Origin: Marinifilaceae bacterium
GTDB taxonomy: Bacteria > Bacteroidota > Bacteroidia > Bacteroidales > Marinifilaceae
Length of the DNA stretch: 63,212 nt
NCBI GenBank assembly: GCA_016744515.1
Contig: JADGEF010000003.1
Location: forward strand, 18,968 to 82,179
Reading direction: 5' to 3'
Below the pieces are notes generated by a model. It saw only the letters and a list, made by a program, of their open reading frames with translations, made no database searches and was not told the DNA's origin. This document shows, in pieces, positions 9,701-17,465 of the stretch. The translations under genes and the position numbers were made by a program. How positions within the stretch are numbered: the stretch's first letter is position 1; each line of letters begins with the position of its first letter.

Positions 9701-10146
9701 TTTCATGTTTTTTCCAAGGTGTTCATGGGAATAAAATTTTTAATGGAGTGGCTTACTCTTTAGAGGGATTACCTAACTTTACCAATATGGATTCAAAACT
9801 TTTGAATGCATGGACTCTAGAAAATAGTACCTCTAATATTCCTCGAGTAACTTTTTCTGATGCCAATGGTAATGGTCGAACACAATCTGATCGATTTTTA
9901 CAAGATGGTTCATATTTAAGATTAAAAAGTATTCAACTTGGTTATTCTCTTCCTAAGTCATTATTTAATGATTTAAAATTATCACAAGGTCGGGTTTATA
10001 TATCAGGACAAAACATATTTACTCTAACGAATTATGGAGGATTTGATCCTGATGTTGCACGAGATGGTTTGTTGCAAAGAGGGGTTGACAATGGTGTATA
10101 TCCTCCAAGTAAAACATTTTTGATCGGATTACAGTTAACTTTTTAA
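6757..10146 (+). CDS. susC: SusC-family TonB-dependent transporter/transducer with STN domain
   Basis: 1129-residue outer-membrane importer that also signals. After a long N-terminal signal region (hydrophobic core FIILFFVFNLSAFSNG) come an STN domain (about residues 48-125, beginning SVKYEDASLLDVFENL), a carboxypeptidase-regulatory-like domain (about 146-235), the SusC signature NLDEVVAIGYGVQKKSDLSG, a plug containing PLYIVDGIP and AIYGSRAANGVVLITTK, and the barrel ending FLIGLQLTF. The STN domain identifies it as the partner of the upstream FecR/ECF pair. The start may instead be the ATG at 6784 (MKKKLNCHL), a more usual signal-peptide beginning; hairpin B abuts the upstream ATG. SusD follows after 12 bases. 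Confidence 0.95.
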   Translation: MFNLIHNKFMKKKLNCHLFSNPRKWIKAYWLMRNFIILFFVFNLSAFSNGLTQQVASVKYEDASLLDVFENLKEQTGYGILYKQNEVDFDVRVNMTKQNVSVQEVLSEALEGTNLTYKVQNEVIVVYKEVKKLHENVAPPVQEKKKITGTVTDDVGVRLPGVSVVAKGTAIGTATGIDGDFNLTVPAETTEIVVSFIGMITQGIELNGQANFAIVLKSDTENLDEVVAIGYGVQKKSDLSGAVASIKQEDVRKYATANVGQALQGRMAGVEVTSASGKPGAGVDIKIRGTATLGSNKPLYIVDGIPDDINNVSPNDIESIEVLKDGAAAAIYGSRAANGVVLITTKTGKKGAAKVQFNTYYGVESISKKLDLCNAEEHVRIIDQAYKGDGLDPFYGGEPSSYGTGTDWVEELFSPSTIQNYNLSFSGGTEDFKGSMSLDYFNQEGIVLNTGFERISARLNGEYSKGKIRITQNLGIYSSGEEMENASAVWRALEMPPTISVYDENNVGGYAGTYGNMFDIMNPIAAQNLIKRERTKDHIQANFSISYELLTNLTAKLNTGTTLTNIYDYSHSKVYVMPILSNTLPRMSETRGRSVMWLTEGTLNYNFSINKSAFKILAGVSAQNNTYRSTYAKGAGMPNDKIDVISAATQEIDAGGTEWNYRLSSQFGRLNYNFDNRYLASFTVRRDGSSRFGTENKWGVFPSASLAWRISEEKFFPETEFLNDVKFRMSYGVLGNQEIGNYAFSSSINSSQHYVFGASQDLFFGASQLAFATPEIKWETNISKNIGFDFVMANNQLIVNVDYFMNDSKDILVRVPIPGSNGSNVNPYQNIGRINNRGIELSTNLRKEYGDLKIDLGFTIASIKNEVKKLGKDDQVIWAGKPYHLADNTTLTKVGEEIASFYLIKTDGIFKSQQEVDNYVSTNSETGEISSIQPNAVPGDIRFKDANGDGVINGDDRVYSGSAMPDFTYGLHLGMQFKSFDFSCFFQGVHGNKIFNGVAYSLEGLPNFTNMDSKLLNAWTLENSTSNIPRVTFSDANGNGRTQSDRFLQDGSYLRLKSIQLGYSLPKSLFNDLKLSQGRVYISGQNIFTLTNYGGFDPDVARDGLLQRGVDNGVYPPSKTFLIGLQLTF

Positions 10147-10158
10147 ACTTAGATAAAA

Positions 10159-11619
10159 ATGAAGAAAATACATATACTTTTACTCGTTATAATTATTTGT
10201 TTTGTGGTTGGATGTGATAATTTTTTAGATCTTCAAGATCCTACCGAAATTACAAATACCACATTTTGGAAAACTGCAACAGATGCGGAACAAGGGTTAG
10301 CTGCAACTTATGCTGGTCTTAAGCAGACATTTTTATTTAATAGTCAGGGAATAAAAAACATGAATATGCGTGGTGATGATTTGGTAGCTCGCAAACAGAA
10401 TCCTAATATTTTTAATCCTGATTTATTTATAAATACCCCATCTAATTCGTTTGCATTAGGGATGTGGAAGAATGCTTATATTCTTATTTATAGAGCCAAT
10501 CAGGTTTTGGACAATGTACCGAATATAGTAATGAATGAATCTAGAAAAAAAGAACTTTTGGGCGAGACCAAATTTTTACGTGCACTTGGTTATTTTATTT
10601 TAATACGAAATTTTCAAACGGTTCCCTTAGTACTTACATCCACTCCTAAAGGTGAAGAAATGTTTCCATCGCTTTCCTCTAGAGATGAGGTGTGGGAGCA
10701 AATTTATCAAGATCTCAAGGATGCTAAGAAAGATGCTCCTTTAAATGTAGATGAGGATAATATGGGGAGAGTAACATCCATTGCTGCTGCTGCTTATCTT
10801 GGCAAAGCATATTTGTATAATAAGCGTTATAATGAATCTATTATTGAGTTTGAACACATTCTAACCAAAGGGAATTATAATTTGGTTACAGATGTACAAG
10901 ACAATTTTTCAGATAGAAATGAGAATAATATAGAGAGTATTTTTGAGATTCAATATCATTATTTTGAGACCTCTTATCAAACCACTGGTCGAGCCAAACA
11001 TTTCGCTCCTCCTGGCGTAGGATACTATGTAGCTAACCCATCAGCGTGGATCTTTCAAGAGTTTCAGAAAGAGAAAACCATTGATGGAAAACTAGATCCC
11101 CGTATGTATGCTACTTTTATCTGGAACTATGAGGGAGCCATGATCTATCAGAAACCCTTTACTGAATATTTTGCCACCAATCTGAATTATATTGCTTGGA
11201 AGAAGTATCAGAATTGGGATTCGAGTGTTGCTGATGCCAGTTTGGGGCGTTCTTCTATTAACGAACGAATTATGAGATTATCTCATGTGCTTTTGATGTA
11301 TGGTGAGGCACTTAATGAAGTAGGAAAAACTGTTAAAGCAATCGAACCCGTGGATCGTCTGCGAGAAAGAGCAGATTTACGCAACCTTCCTAAAGGAATA
11401 AATCAAAATGATCTTCGTGAAGAGATCAGACATCAGCGAGCTTTGGAATTTTGTTTTGAAGGAGAAAGATGGTATGATATTGTTCGGTGGAATATTGGAG
11501 CTCAAGTTTTTTCTGAGCATTTGGATCGGCCAAATTATGTTGCAGTTAAATTTGATTATTTTCCGATTCCTCAGGGGGAGCTAGATGCGAATCCTCAATT
11601 AAAACAAAACAATTGGTAA
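10159..11619 (+). CDS. susD: SusD-family glycan-binding lipoprotein, second pair
   Basis: 486-residue partner of the STN-type SusC just upstream. A lipoprotein signal (IIICFVVGC, Cys at residue 19) is followed by DNFLDLQDPTEITNTTFW, a typical SusD start. Other hallmarks are GETKFLRALGYFILIRNF, the tetratricopeptide-like helices around AAAAYLGKAYLYNKRYNESI, MRLSHVLLMYGEALNEVG, and the C-terminal RHQRALEFCFEGERWYDIVRW with YFPIPQGEL. It shows little resemblance to the SusD at 2868 beyond family motifs, so the two pairs probably bind different parts of the glycan or different glycans. Confidence 0.95.
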   Translation: MKKIHILLLVIIICFVVGCDNFLDLQDPTEITNTTFWKTATDAEQGLAATYAGLKQTFLFNSQGIKNMNMRGDDLVARKQNPNIFNPDLFINTPSNSFALGMWKNAYILIYRANQVLDNVPNIVMNESRKKELLGETKFLRALGYFILIRNFQTVPLVLTSTPKGEEMFPSLSSRDEVWEQIYQDLKDAKKDAPLNVDEDNMGRVTSIAAAAYLGKAYLYNKRYNESIIEFEHILTKGNYNLVTDVQDNFSDRNENNIESIFEIQYHYFETSYQTTGRAKHFAPPGVGYYVANPSAWIFQEFQKEKTIDGKLDPRMYATFIWNYEGAMIYQKPFTEYFATNLNYIAWKKYQNWDSSVADASLGRSSINERIMRLSHVLLMYGEALNEVGKTVKAIEPVDRLRERADLRNLPKGINQNDLREEIRHQRALEFCFEGERWYDIVRWNIGAQVFSEHLDRPNYVAVKFDYFPIPQGELDANPQLKQNNW

Positions 11620-11975
11620 ACTTATTTTATTCATGATGAATAATATTCTTACTGAGTGATGTCGATGGAATTCTCGGAATTCCTAAAATAATATGTTTGA
11701 TGAAAAAAATAAATTGTTTCCTTTTTCTCAAACTTATTTAGATATGAGTAAGGCGTTAATTCAAAATGATGGCTATTAAATAGATGTCTTCATATTAGTA
11801 AAAAAAGAATATTTCATATTTTTATTCTCTTTAAGTATATTATAATACTTCGAGGTTTGCCTCGGGATTAAAAGATATTTTCAACTAAAATCCTCGTGGG
11901 CTTGTCCCGAGGATTTTTATTAAAATTTAGTTTGCTTACGATAGGGTATGTAGTTAATTTTAAATATCAAAAAAA
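11620..11975 (+). other. Intergenic region between susD and GH16
   Basis: 356 bases with no gene. It holds a 7-bp perfect hairpin GGAATTC-TCG-GAATTCC at 11667-11683 with no T-run, and near the end the alternating hairpin module described separately at 11851-11920. No open frame of useful length was seen. Confidence 0.7.
11851..11920 (+). terminator. Terminator with mutually exclusive hairpins (attenuator-like)
   Basis: Four segments can pair in two ways. Segment 1 CGAGG (11851-11855) pairs with CCTCG in segment 2 (11860-11864). Segment 3 TCCTCG (11891-11896) pairs with CGAGGA in segment 4 (11908-11913), followed by a T-run. Alternatively segment 2 CCTCGGGA (11860-11867) pairs perfectly over 8 bp with TCCCGAGG (11905-11912), and segment 1 with CCTCG of segment 3. 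The 3:4 hairpin is a plausible terminator after susD; the alternative pairing would abolish it. Regulation is inferred. Confidence 0.6.
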
Positions 11976-12803
11976 ATGAATAAGTATTATTGGTTATTAT
12001 TTTTTCTGATTGTTACAACGATAGGATGTAAAACTAATCTACATAAGATTGGGAGTCTTGATATTTCGGTATTAAATAAAGAGAGGGAAAAAAAGGATTG
12101 GCAGATTATTTGGCAAGACAGTTTTGGTAGTTCTAAACTAGACACCAGTAAGTGGACTCGGATTTCACCCAATACTGCTGATTGGGGTAAACATATGACT
12201 ACGGACTCACAATGTTATGATATTGTAGATGGGAAATTATATTTAAAAGGGATTGTTAATAAAGACACATTAAGTGACTCAATACCTTTTTTAACAGGAG
12301 GAGTTAGCACGAAAGGAAAGTTTTCTTTTCAATACGGGAAAATTGAAATTCATGCAAAGTTAGAGTGTGCTGAAGGAGCATGGCCTGCTATATGGATGTT
12401 GCCACAAGAAAATAAGTTTGGCTCTTGGCCTAATAGTGGTGAAATTGATATAATGGAACATTTAAATAGCGATTCAATTATTTATCAAACAATACATTCA
12501 AACTACACTAAAGTTTTAGGTAAAGAAAATAACCCTCCTCATGGAGGAACTTGTTCTGTTGATATTTCGGCTTTTAATACTTATGGAATGGAGTGGTATC
12601 CTGATAAATTGGTATTTACCGTAAATGGGATTAAAAGTTTTGTATATCCTAAATTGAAAGGAGCAAATAGTTCACAATGGCCATATGATGAACCTTTCTA
12701 TATTTTAATTGATCAGCAGCTAGGTGGATCATGGGTTGGAAAGGTTAATATAGATGATTTGCCTGTTCAAATGATAGTGGATTGGATAAAAGTATATCAA
12801 TAA
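11976..12803 (+). CDS. GH16-family endo-glycanase lipoprotein
   Basis: Retaining endo-acting beta-glycanase. 275 residues with a lipoprotein signal (VTTIGC, Cys 18), so membrane anchored. The GH16 catalytic motif is intact: E156-I-D158-I-M-E161 within SGEIDIMEHL, with E156 the nucleophile and E161 the acid/base. Flanking conserved parts are GKIEIHAKLECAEGAWPAIWML and FYILIDQQLGGSW. The compact laminarinase-like layout fits the GH16 subfamily that includes beta-1,3-glucanases and also mucin endo-O-glycanases of gut Bacteroidota; the surrounding GH20, GH110, GH29 and sulfatase genes favour an endo-beta-galactosidase/O-glycanase role. The specificity is inferred from context, not from sequence. 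Confidence 0.88.
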   Translation: MNKYYWLLFFLIVTTIGCKTNLHKIGSLDISVLNKEREKKDWQIIWQDSFGSSKLDTSKWTRISPNTADWGKHMTTDSQCYDIVDGKLYLKGIVNKDTLSDSIPFLTGGVSTKGKFSFQYGKIEIHAKLECAEGAWPAIWMLPQENKFGSWPNSGEIDIMEHLNSDSIIYQTIHSNYTKVLGKENNPPHGGTCSVDISAFNTYGMEWYPDKLVFTVNGIKSFVYPKLKGANSSQWPYDEPFYILIDQQLGGSWVGKVNIDDLPVQMIVDWIKVYQ

Positions 12804-13089
12804 TTTGAAAATCGATAAATATATGAATTGCAGTTTTTGAAAATTTGATTATGATTAAAAAAGGCCTGCGTATTTATAAATAGAATAACTTATACCCTTT
12901 ATATATCCTTGGAAAGAATCTTATGTGATTAGAGTGTGATCAAATAGAATTTCACCTAAATTGCTAAGATTTTAATTACATGCCATTTAAAAATCAATCT
13001 CGATATCTGGATAATCAATACTAAGCTTTCGTATATAATGATTAGTCTGTTATCTCATTTAAAAAGTAAATTAGGTGAAAAAGAACATT

Positions 13090-15252
13090 ATGAAAATATG
13101 TGTAAATTGTAAATTAATATTGATTTTATTTGTCGTTAGCTTATTTGCCTGTACTTCAAGTTTAAAAAAAGATCATTTTTTTGTTAAAAAAGCAGTATTT
13201 GAGGAGGGGATTTCCTTAGATACGAAAATTAGGCAAGCAGCACATGTAATACCTACCAAACAGCAGTTAGAATGGCAAAAATTAGAGATGACGGCTTTTG
13301 TTCATTTCACAATCAATACATTCACAGGTATGGAATGGGGGCATGGTAATGAATCCCCAGAGCTATTCAATCCAACAGAATTAGATGCCAAACAATGGGT
13401 TAAAACACTGAAGGATGGGGGTATGAAGCTGGTTATTCTTACCTGTAAACACCATGATGGCTTTTGCCTTTGGCCAACAAAAACTACGACACACTCCGTT
13501 GTTTCATCTCCATGGAAAGATGGTAAAGGGGATGTCGTAAAAGAATTAAAAGAAGCCTGTGAGGAATATGGAATGAAATTTGGCATTTACCTGTCACCAT
13601 GGGATCGAAATGCAGCATGTTATGGAGGTTCCTCCTATAATGCTTTCTTTCTGAAACAATTATCGGAGCTGTTAACTTGGTACGGAAAAGTAGACGAAGT
13701 ATGGTTCGATGGAGCCTGTGGTGAAGGTCCAAATGGCAAGAAGCAAGTATACGATTGGGATGCCTATTATCAAAAAAATCATGAACTTCAGCCAGATGCG
13801 GTTGTTGCAGTAATGGGAGAAGATGTACGATGGGTAGGTACCGAATCAGGTTATGGACGAGAATCAGAATGGAGTGTGACTGCTCTTGCTCCTGGGGGAA
13901 AAGCAGCCATGACTGAGATTAATAGACATTTAAATATTCAGTCTACAACAACTGACTTAGGAAGTAGAGCAATGATTGATAAGGCGTCTAATCTATTTTG
14001 GTATCCAGCAGAGGTTGATGTTTCTATTCGACCAGGTTGGTTTTACCATGAAAGTGAGAACGATCAGATAAAATCATTAGCTAAGATGGTTGATATTTAT
14101 TTTAATTCAGTAGGTAGAAACGCTCTATTGTTATTGAACATTCCACCTGATAAGCGTGGTTTAATTCATGAAAATGATGTGGCGCGTTTACAAGAGTTTA
14201 AAGCATATATTGATCGTACGTTTGATAGAAACATATTGGAGGGAGCCATTTCCAATAGTGGAGTAAATGCGAATAAAGCTATTGATGATCAATATGAGTC
14301 ATCTTGGGATGTGGATGTAATGTCTACATCTGTTGAATTTACATTAACCCAAGAGGAATCATTTAATGTGTTAATGTTGCAAGAGCAGATAGCCTTAGGA
14401 CAGCGAGTAGAAAAATTTAGAGTAGAGGTGATGTTAGATGGACAATGGAAAGAGATTGTTTCATCAACAACTATTGGATATAAGAAATTGATGCGTTTTA
14501 AAAAGGTGAAGACGAATAAAGTTCGTTTAACTATTTTAGAGTGCAGAGATGGTGCTCATATTTGTAATTTTGGATTATTTGAATCTCCTGAGATTTTATC
14601 TGACCCTGTTATTTTGCGTGATAAGGAAGGTCTGGTAAGTTTAAGCACAGAAAGCCCCAATCTTGTAATTACCTACACCCTTGATGGGAGCGATCCGACG
14701 AAATCTTCTATGATTTATGATAAGCCATTTTTGCTACCTAAAGGTGGTTTGGTGAAAGCATGTGCATTTACTAATGATTTTAAGGATATCAGCAATATGA
14801 TAACTGAACAATTTGATATTTGTCCAGCAAAATGGCAGGTGATTTCATACAGCGATCAGGTTAATAGTTTTCCTGCATCAAATGCTATCGATGGAAATGT
14901 ACAAACCATGTGGCATTCTCATTGGGATAACAATGTACTTAGTCATCCTCATTTTATTGCTGTAGATTTAGGTGAACCTATAGAAATAAAAGGATTTTCA
15001 TATATACCTCGAGCTGGTACAAATAAAAGCGGAACAGTTTTAAAATACTCTTTTTATGTGAGTGTGGATGGTGAAAATTGGATATGCCTTAAGAATAAAG
15101 GGGAATTTAGCAACATGAGAAACCATCCAATTAAGCAATTTGTCCGTTTTAAAACCTCTTATATGGCTCGATATTTTAAGTTTGAAAGTATATCAGGTAT
15201 TTATAACGAAGACTGGATATCAGTTGGAGAACTGGGACTATTAACGCAATAA
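13090..15252 (+). CDS. GH29 alpha-L-fucosidase with C-terminal carbohydrate-binding modules
   Basis: Exo-fucosidase lipoprotein (signal MKICVNCKLILILFVVSLFAC). I use the ATG at 13090; a GTG at 13075 in frame adds five residues. The GH29 barrel (about residues 50-380) contains HHDGFCLWPTK, GMKFGIYLSPWDRN and VDEVWFDGA, where D207 is the expected nucleophile. The family-B-like motifs suggest alpha-1,3/1,4-fucose (Lewis-type) specificity, an inference. After the barrel come a discoidin-like module, a chitobiase/HEX C-type segment (YTLDGSDPTKSSMIYDKPF) and a second F5/8C (CBM32-like) module (about residues 585-715, NAIDGNVQTMWHSHW). It sits in the glycosidase block, 272-286 bases after the GH16. 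Confidence 0.93.
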   Translation: MKICVNCKLILILFVVSLFACTSSLKKDHFFVKKAVFEEGISLDTKIRQAAHVIPTKQQLEWQKLEMTAFVHFTINTFTGMEWGHGNESPELFNPTELDAKQWVKTLKDGGMKLVILTCKHHDGFCLWPTKTTTHSVVSSPWKDGKGDVVKELKEACEEYGMKFGIYLSPWDRNAACYGGSSYNAFFLKQLSELLTWYGKVDEVWFDGACGEGPNGKKQVYDWDAYYQKNHELQPDAVVAVMGEDVRWVGTESGYGRESEWSVTALAPGGKAAMTEINRHLNIQSTTTDLGSRAMIDKASNLFWYPAEVDVSIRPGWFYHESENDQIKSLAKMVDIYFNSVGRNALLLLNIPPDKRGLIHENDVARLQEFKAYIDRTFDRNILEGAISNSGVNANKAIDDQYESSWDVDVMSTSVEFTLTQEESFNVLMLQEQIALGQRVEKFRVEVMLDGQWKEIVSSTTIGYKKLMRFKKVKTNKVRLTILECRDGAHICNFGLFESPEILSDPVILRDKEGLVSLSTESPNLVITYTLDGSDPTKSSMIYDKPFLLPKGGLVKACAFTNDFKDISNMITEQFDICPAKWQVISYSDQVNSFPASNAIDGNVQTMWHSHWDNNVLSHPHFIAVDLGEPIEIKGFSYIPRAGTNKSGTVLKYSFYVSVDGENWICLKNKGEFSNMRNHPIKQFVRFKTSYMARYFKFESISGIYNEDWISVGELGLLTQ

Positions 15253-15765
15253 CTTAAATGATATTTAGAATGATAAAATTGACAGTTGTAAGGGGATGTT
15301 AAGTTTTTGTTTTAGGTTGATTCTTATGAGTTCAACATCGTTTAGCGTAAACAGATGGTAATAAGTGTAATCTAAATAACACCAGTTACTATTCGGATTA
15401 TTATTGGGAATTATCTCAAAATTTATCGGTACAATATGAACGATTGTAGTAGATAAGAAGCGAATTTTATAGATCTTAGACCAATTTAATTTTAGTCTTG
15501 GCTAAATGGTATAATGCCGATGTATGTTGAGTCGTAGATGAACCTGTGAATTTAGGACTCAAACGAAACAACGATCGGTATTGATCAGTTTTAGGAAAAG
15601 TAATTCAGATCATTATAGATGAGGATCGAATTTCTTTAAAATTGATTTTTGAGTTGGAAAAAGAAAATTATTTGAAATTATATAAAAATAATCAGAGAGA
15701 GTTCAGATTAAAACATCAACTAATTTGAGCTCGATTCTGTTTCATTTTAATAAATAGGTTAAATT
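15253..15765 (+). other. 513-base gap between GH29 and GH20, possible remnant
   Basis: No intact gene. The last third has a stop-free stretch in the + frame ending with TGA at about 15728, encoding roughly 43 residues of Bacteroidota-like composition (LKLIFELEKENYLKLYKN) with no start of its own. It looks like the 3' end of a decayed gene, but I cannot name the family. The rest is stop-rich with no clear hairpin or promoter. Confidence 0.35.
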
Positions 15766-17352
15766 ATGAGACGATTATTGTTTTTTTTAGTGTGCTTATT
15801 AATACTTAAAACGGTGAATGCACAAAGCACACTTTCCCTTGTGCCTTATCCCAATCAAATTGAAATAAAAGATGGGAATTTTTCTCTTTCAGGTAAAATA
15901 AGCATAGAATCTGATGTTTGTTTAAAAGCGAAAGCGACTTATTTGCAAGACATGTTATCGACTCTTTGCGGGGATCAAATCGAGCTTGTAAAAAAAAGTA
16001 GAAAGCGAATAGAACTTAAATTGAGTAAGAGTTTAAAAAAACAACTTGGGAAAGAAGGTTATAAATTAGATATTAAGAAAGATGGAATAAGCATTGAAGC
16101 TGCAACAACTGCCGGAGCGTTTTATGGTATTAAAAGCTTAGGTCAGATTTTAGTGCAAAGTAAGGGGGAAATGCAATGTTTATTGCCCTGTTTGTCAATT
16201 GAGGATGTTCCTGCTTTTGGTTGGCGGGCTTTTATGCTCGATGAATCGAGATATTTTAAAGGAATAAAAGTCGTAAAAGACCTGCTTGATAAGATGGCAG
16301 AATTAAAAATGAATGTGTTTCATTGGCATCTTGTTGATGATCAGGGTTGGAGGATTGAAATTAAAAAATACCCTAAACTAACTGAAATAGGTTCTAAACG
16401 CAAAGATACTCAAATAGGCGGATGGAATAGTCCGTTACGCAGCGGAGAAGCTCATGAAGGTTTTTATACTCAGAAAGAAATTCAGGAGATTATTGATTAC
16501 GCCACCCAAAGGCATATTACAATTGTGCCTGAAATTGAAATGCCAGGACATGCCAGCGCTGCGATAGCTGCCTATCCATGGTTGGGATCATCTGGCGAAC
16601 AGATTGAAGTGCCTGTTGTTTTTGGGAAAATGAAAGATGTGTACAATATTGCTAATCCATGCGTTTATGAGTTTGTAGAAGATGTTTTAAACGAAGTGTT
16701 TAATTTGTTCCCAAGTCAGGTTGTTCATATTGGCGGAGACGAGGTTCTGTTTGATCAATGGAAAGAGAATCAACAGGTCTTAAAGTTAATGAAAGATGAA
16801 AAACTATCTAGTTTTGCAGATGCTCAAATCTATTTTACTAATAAGGTTTCTAATTTTATTGATAAGAAAGGTCATCGTATGATGGGATGGAATGATATAT
16901 TAGGTGGTGATGTTAACGAGTGGCAAAAATTATCAGATGTTGAAACTAGTCAAATTTTGGCTAAAACGACTATCATCCATTTTTGGAAAGGAAATATCAA
17001 ATTAATTGAAGAGGCTATAAGTCAAGGATACGATATTGTAAATTCACATCATATTTATACTTATCTCGATTATGACTATAATTCAATTTCTTTGGAGAAG
17101 GCTTATAATTTTCAACCAGTCCCTGATGCTTTAGATCAGAAATATCGCAATAAAGTATTGGGATTGGGATGCCAAATGTGGAGCGAATGGATTCCTCAAG
17201 AAAAGGATCTTTATTATCAAGTTTTACCTCGCTTGGCAGCTTACGCAGAAGTTGGATGGACGAATAAAAGTCAGAAAAACTTTGCACGTTTCGAAGCAGG
17301 CGTAAAAAAACTCTTTAGATCTTGGAATCATAACATCACTGAAATAAAATAA
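15766..17352 (+). CDS. GH20 beta-N-acetylhexosaminidase, secreted
   Basis: Removes terminal beta-linked GlcNAc or GalNAc by substrate-assisted catalysis. 528 residues with a Sec signal peptide ending VNAQS and no lipobox, so probably periplasmic. An N-terminal GH20b domain (about 25-145) precedes the barrel. Conserved parts are GWRAFMLDESRYFKG, NVFHWHLVDDQGWRIEIKKYP, VPEIEMPGHASAA and the catalytic pair D325-E326 in HIGGDE; a late tryptophan motif WSEWIP is also present. It is one of three GH20 enzymes in the locus and the only one without a lipoprotein signal. Confidence 0.95.
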   Translation: MRRLLFFLVCLLILKTVNAQSTLSLVPYPNQIEIKDGNFSLSGKISIESDVCLKAKATYLQDMLSTLCGDQIELVKKSRKRIELKLSKSLKKQLGKEGYKLDIKKDGISIEAATTAGAFYGIKSLGQILVQSKGEMQCLLPCLSIEDVPAFGWRAFMLDESRYFKGIKVVKDLLDKMAELKMNVFHWHLVDDQGWRIEIKKYPKLTEIGSKRKDTQIGGWNSPLRSGEAHEGFYTQKEIQEIIDYATQRHITIVPEIEMPGHASAAIAAYPWLGSSGEQIEVPVVFGKMKDVYNIANPCVYEFVEDVLNEVFNLFPSQVVHIGGDEVLFDQWKENQQVLKLMKDEKLSSFADAQIYFTNKVSNFIDKKGHRMMGWNDILGGDVNEWQKLSDVETSQILAKTTIIHFWKGNIKLIEEAISQGYDIVNSHHIYTYLDYDYNSISLEKAYNFQPVPDALDQKYRNKVLGLGCQMWSEWIPQEKDLYYQVLPRLAAYAEVGWTNKSQKNFARFEAGVKKLFRSWNHNITEIK

Positions 17353-17465
17353 ATATTATTAGGGGAGCTAAAAGGAGTGGAGCGTCAGCAAGAAGATTTT
17401 TGGGGAAAAGCCAAATAAAATAATTATAGATAAGCTTAAGAGATTTAATGCAAACAGATTAACAA

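Noticed and set aside
11976-12803. GH16 as agarase, carrageenase or laminarinase
   Set aside because: Motifs identify only the family; the neighbouring GH20, GH110, GH29 and sulfatases argue for a galactose/HexNAc glycan. I left specificity open.
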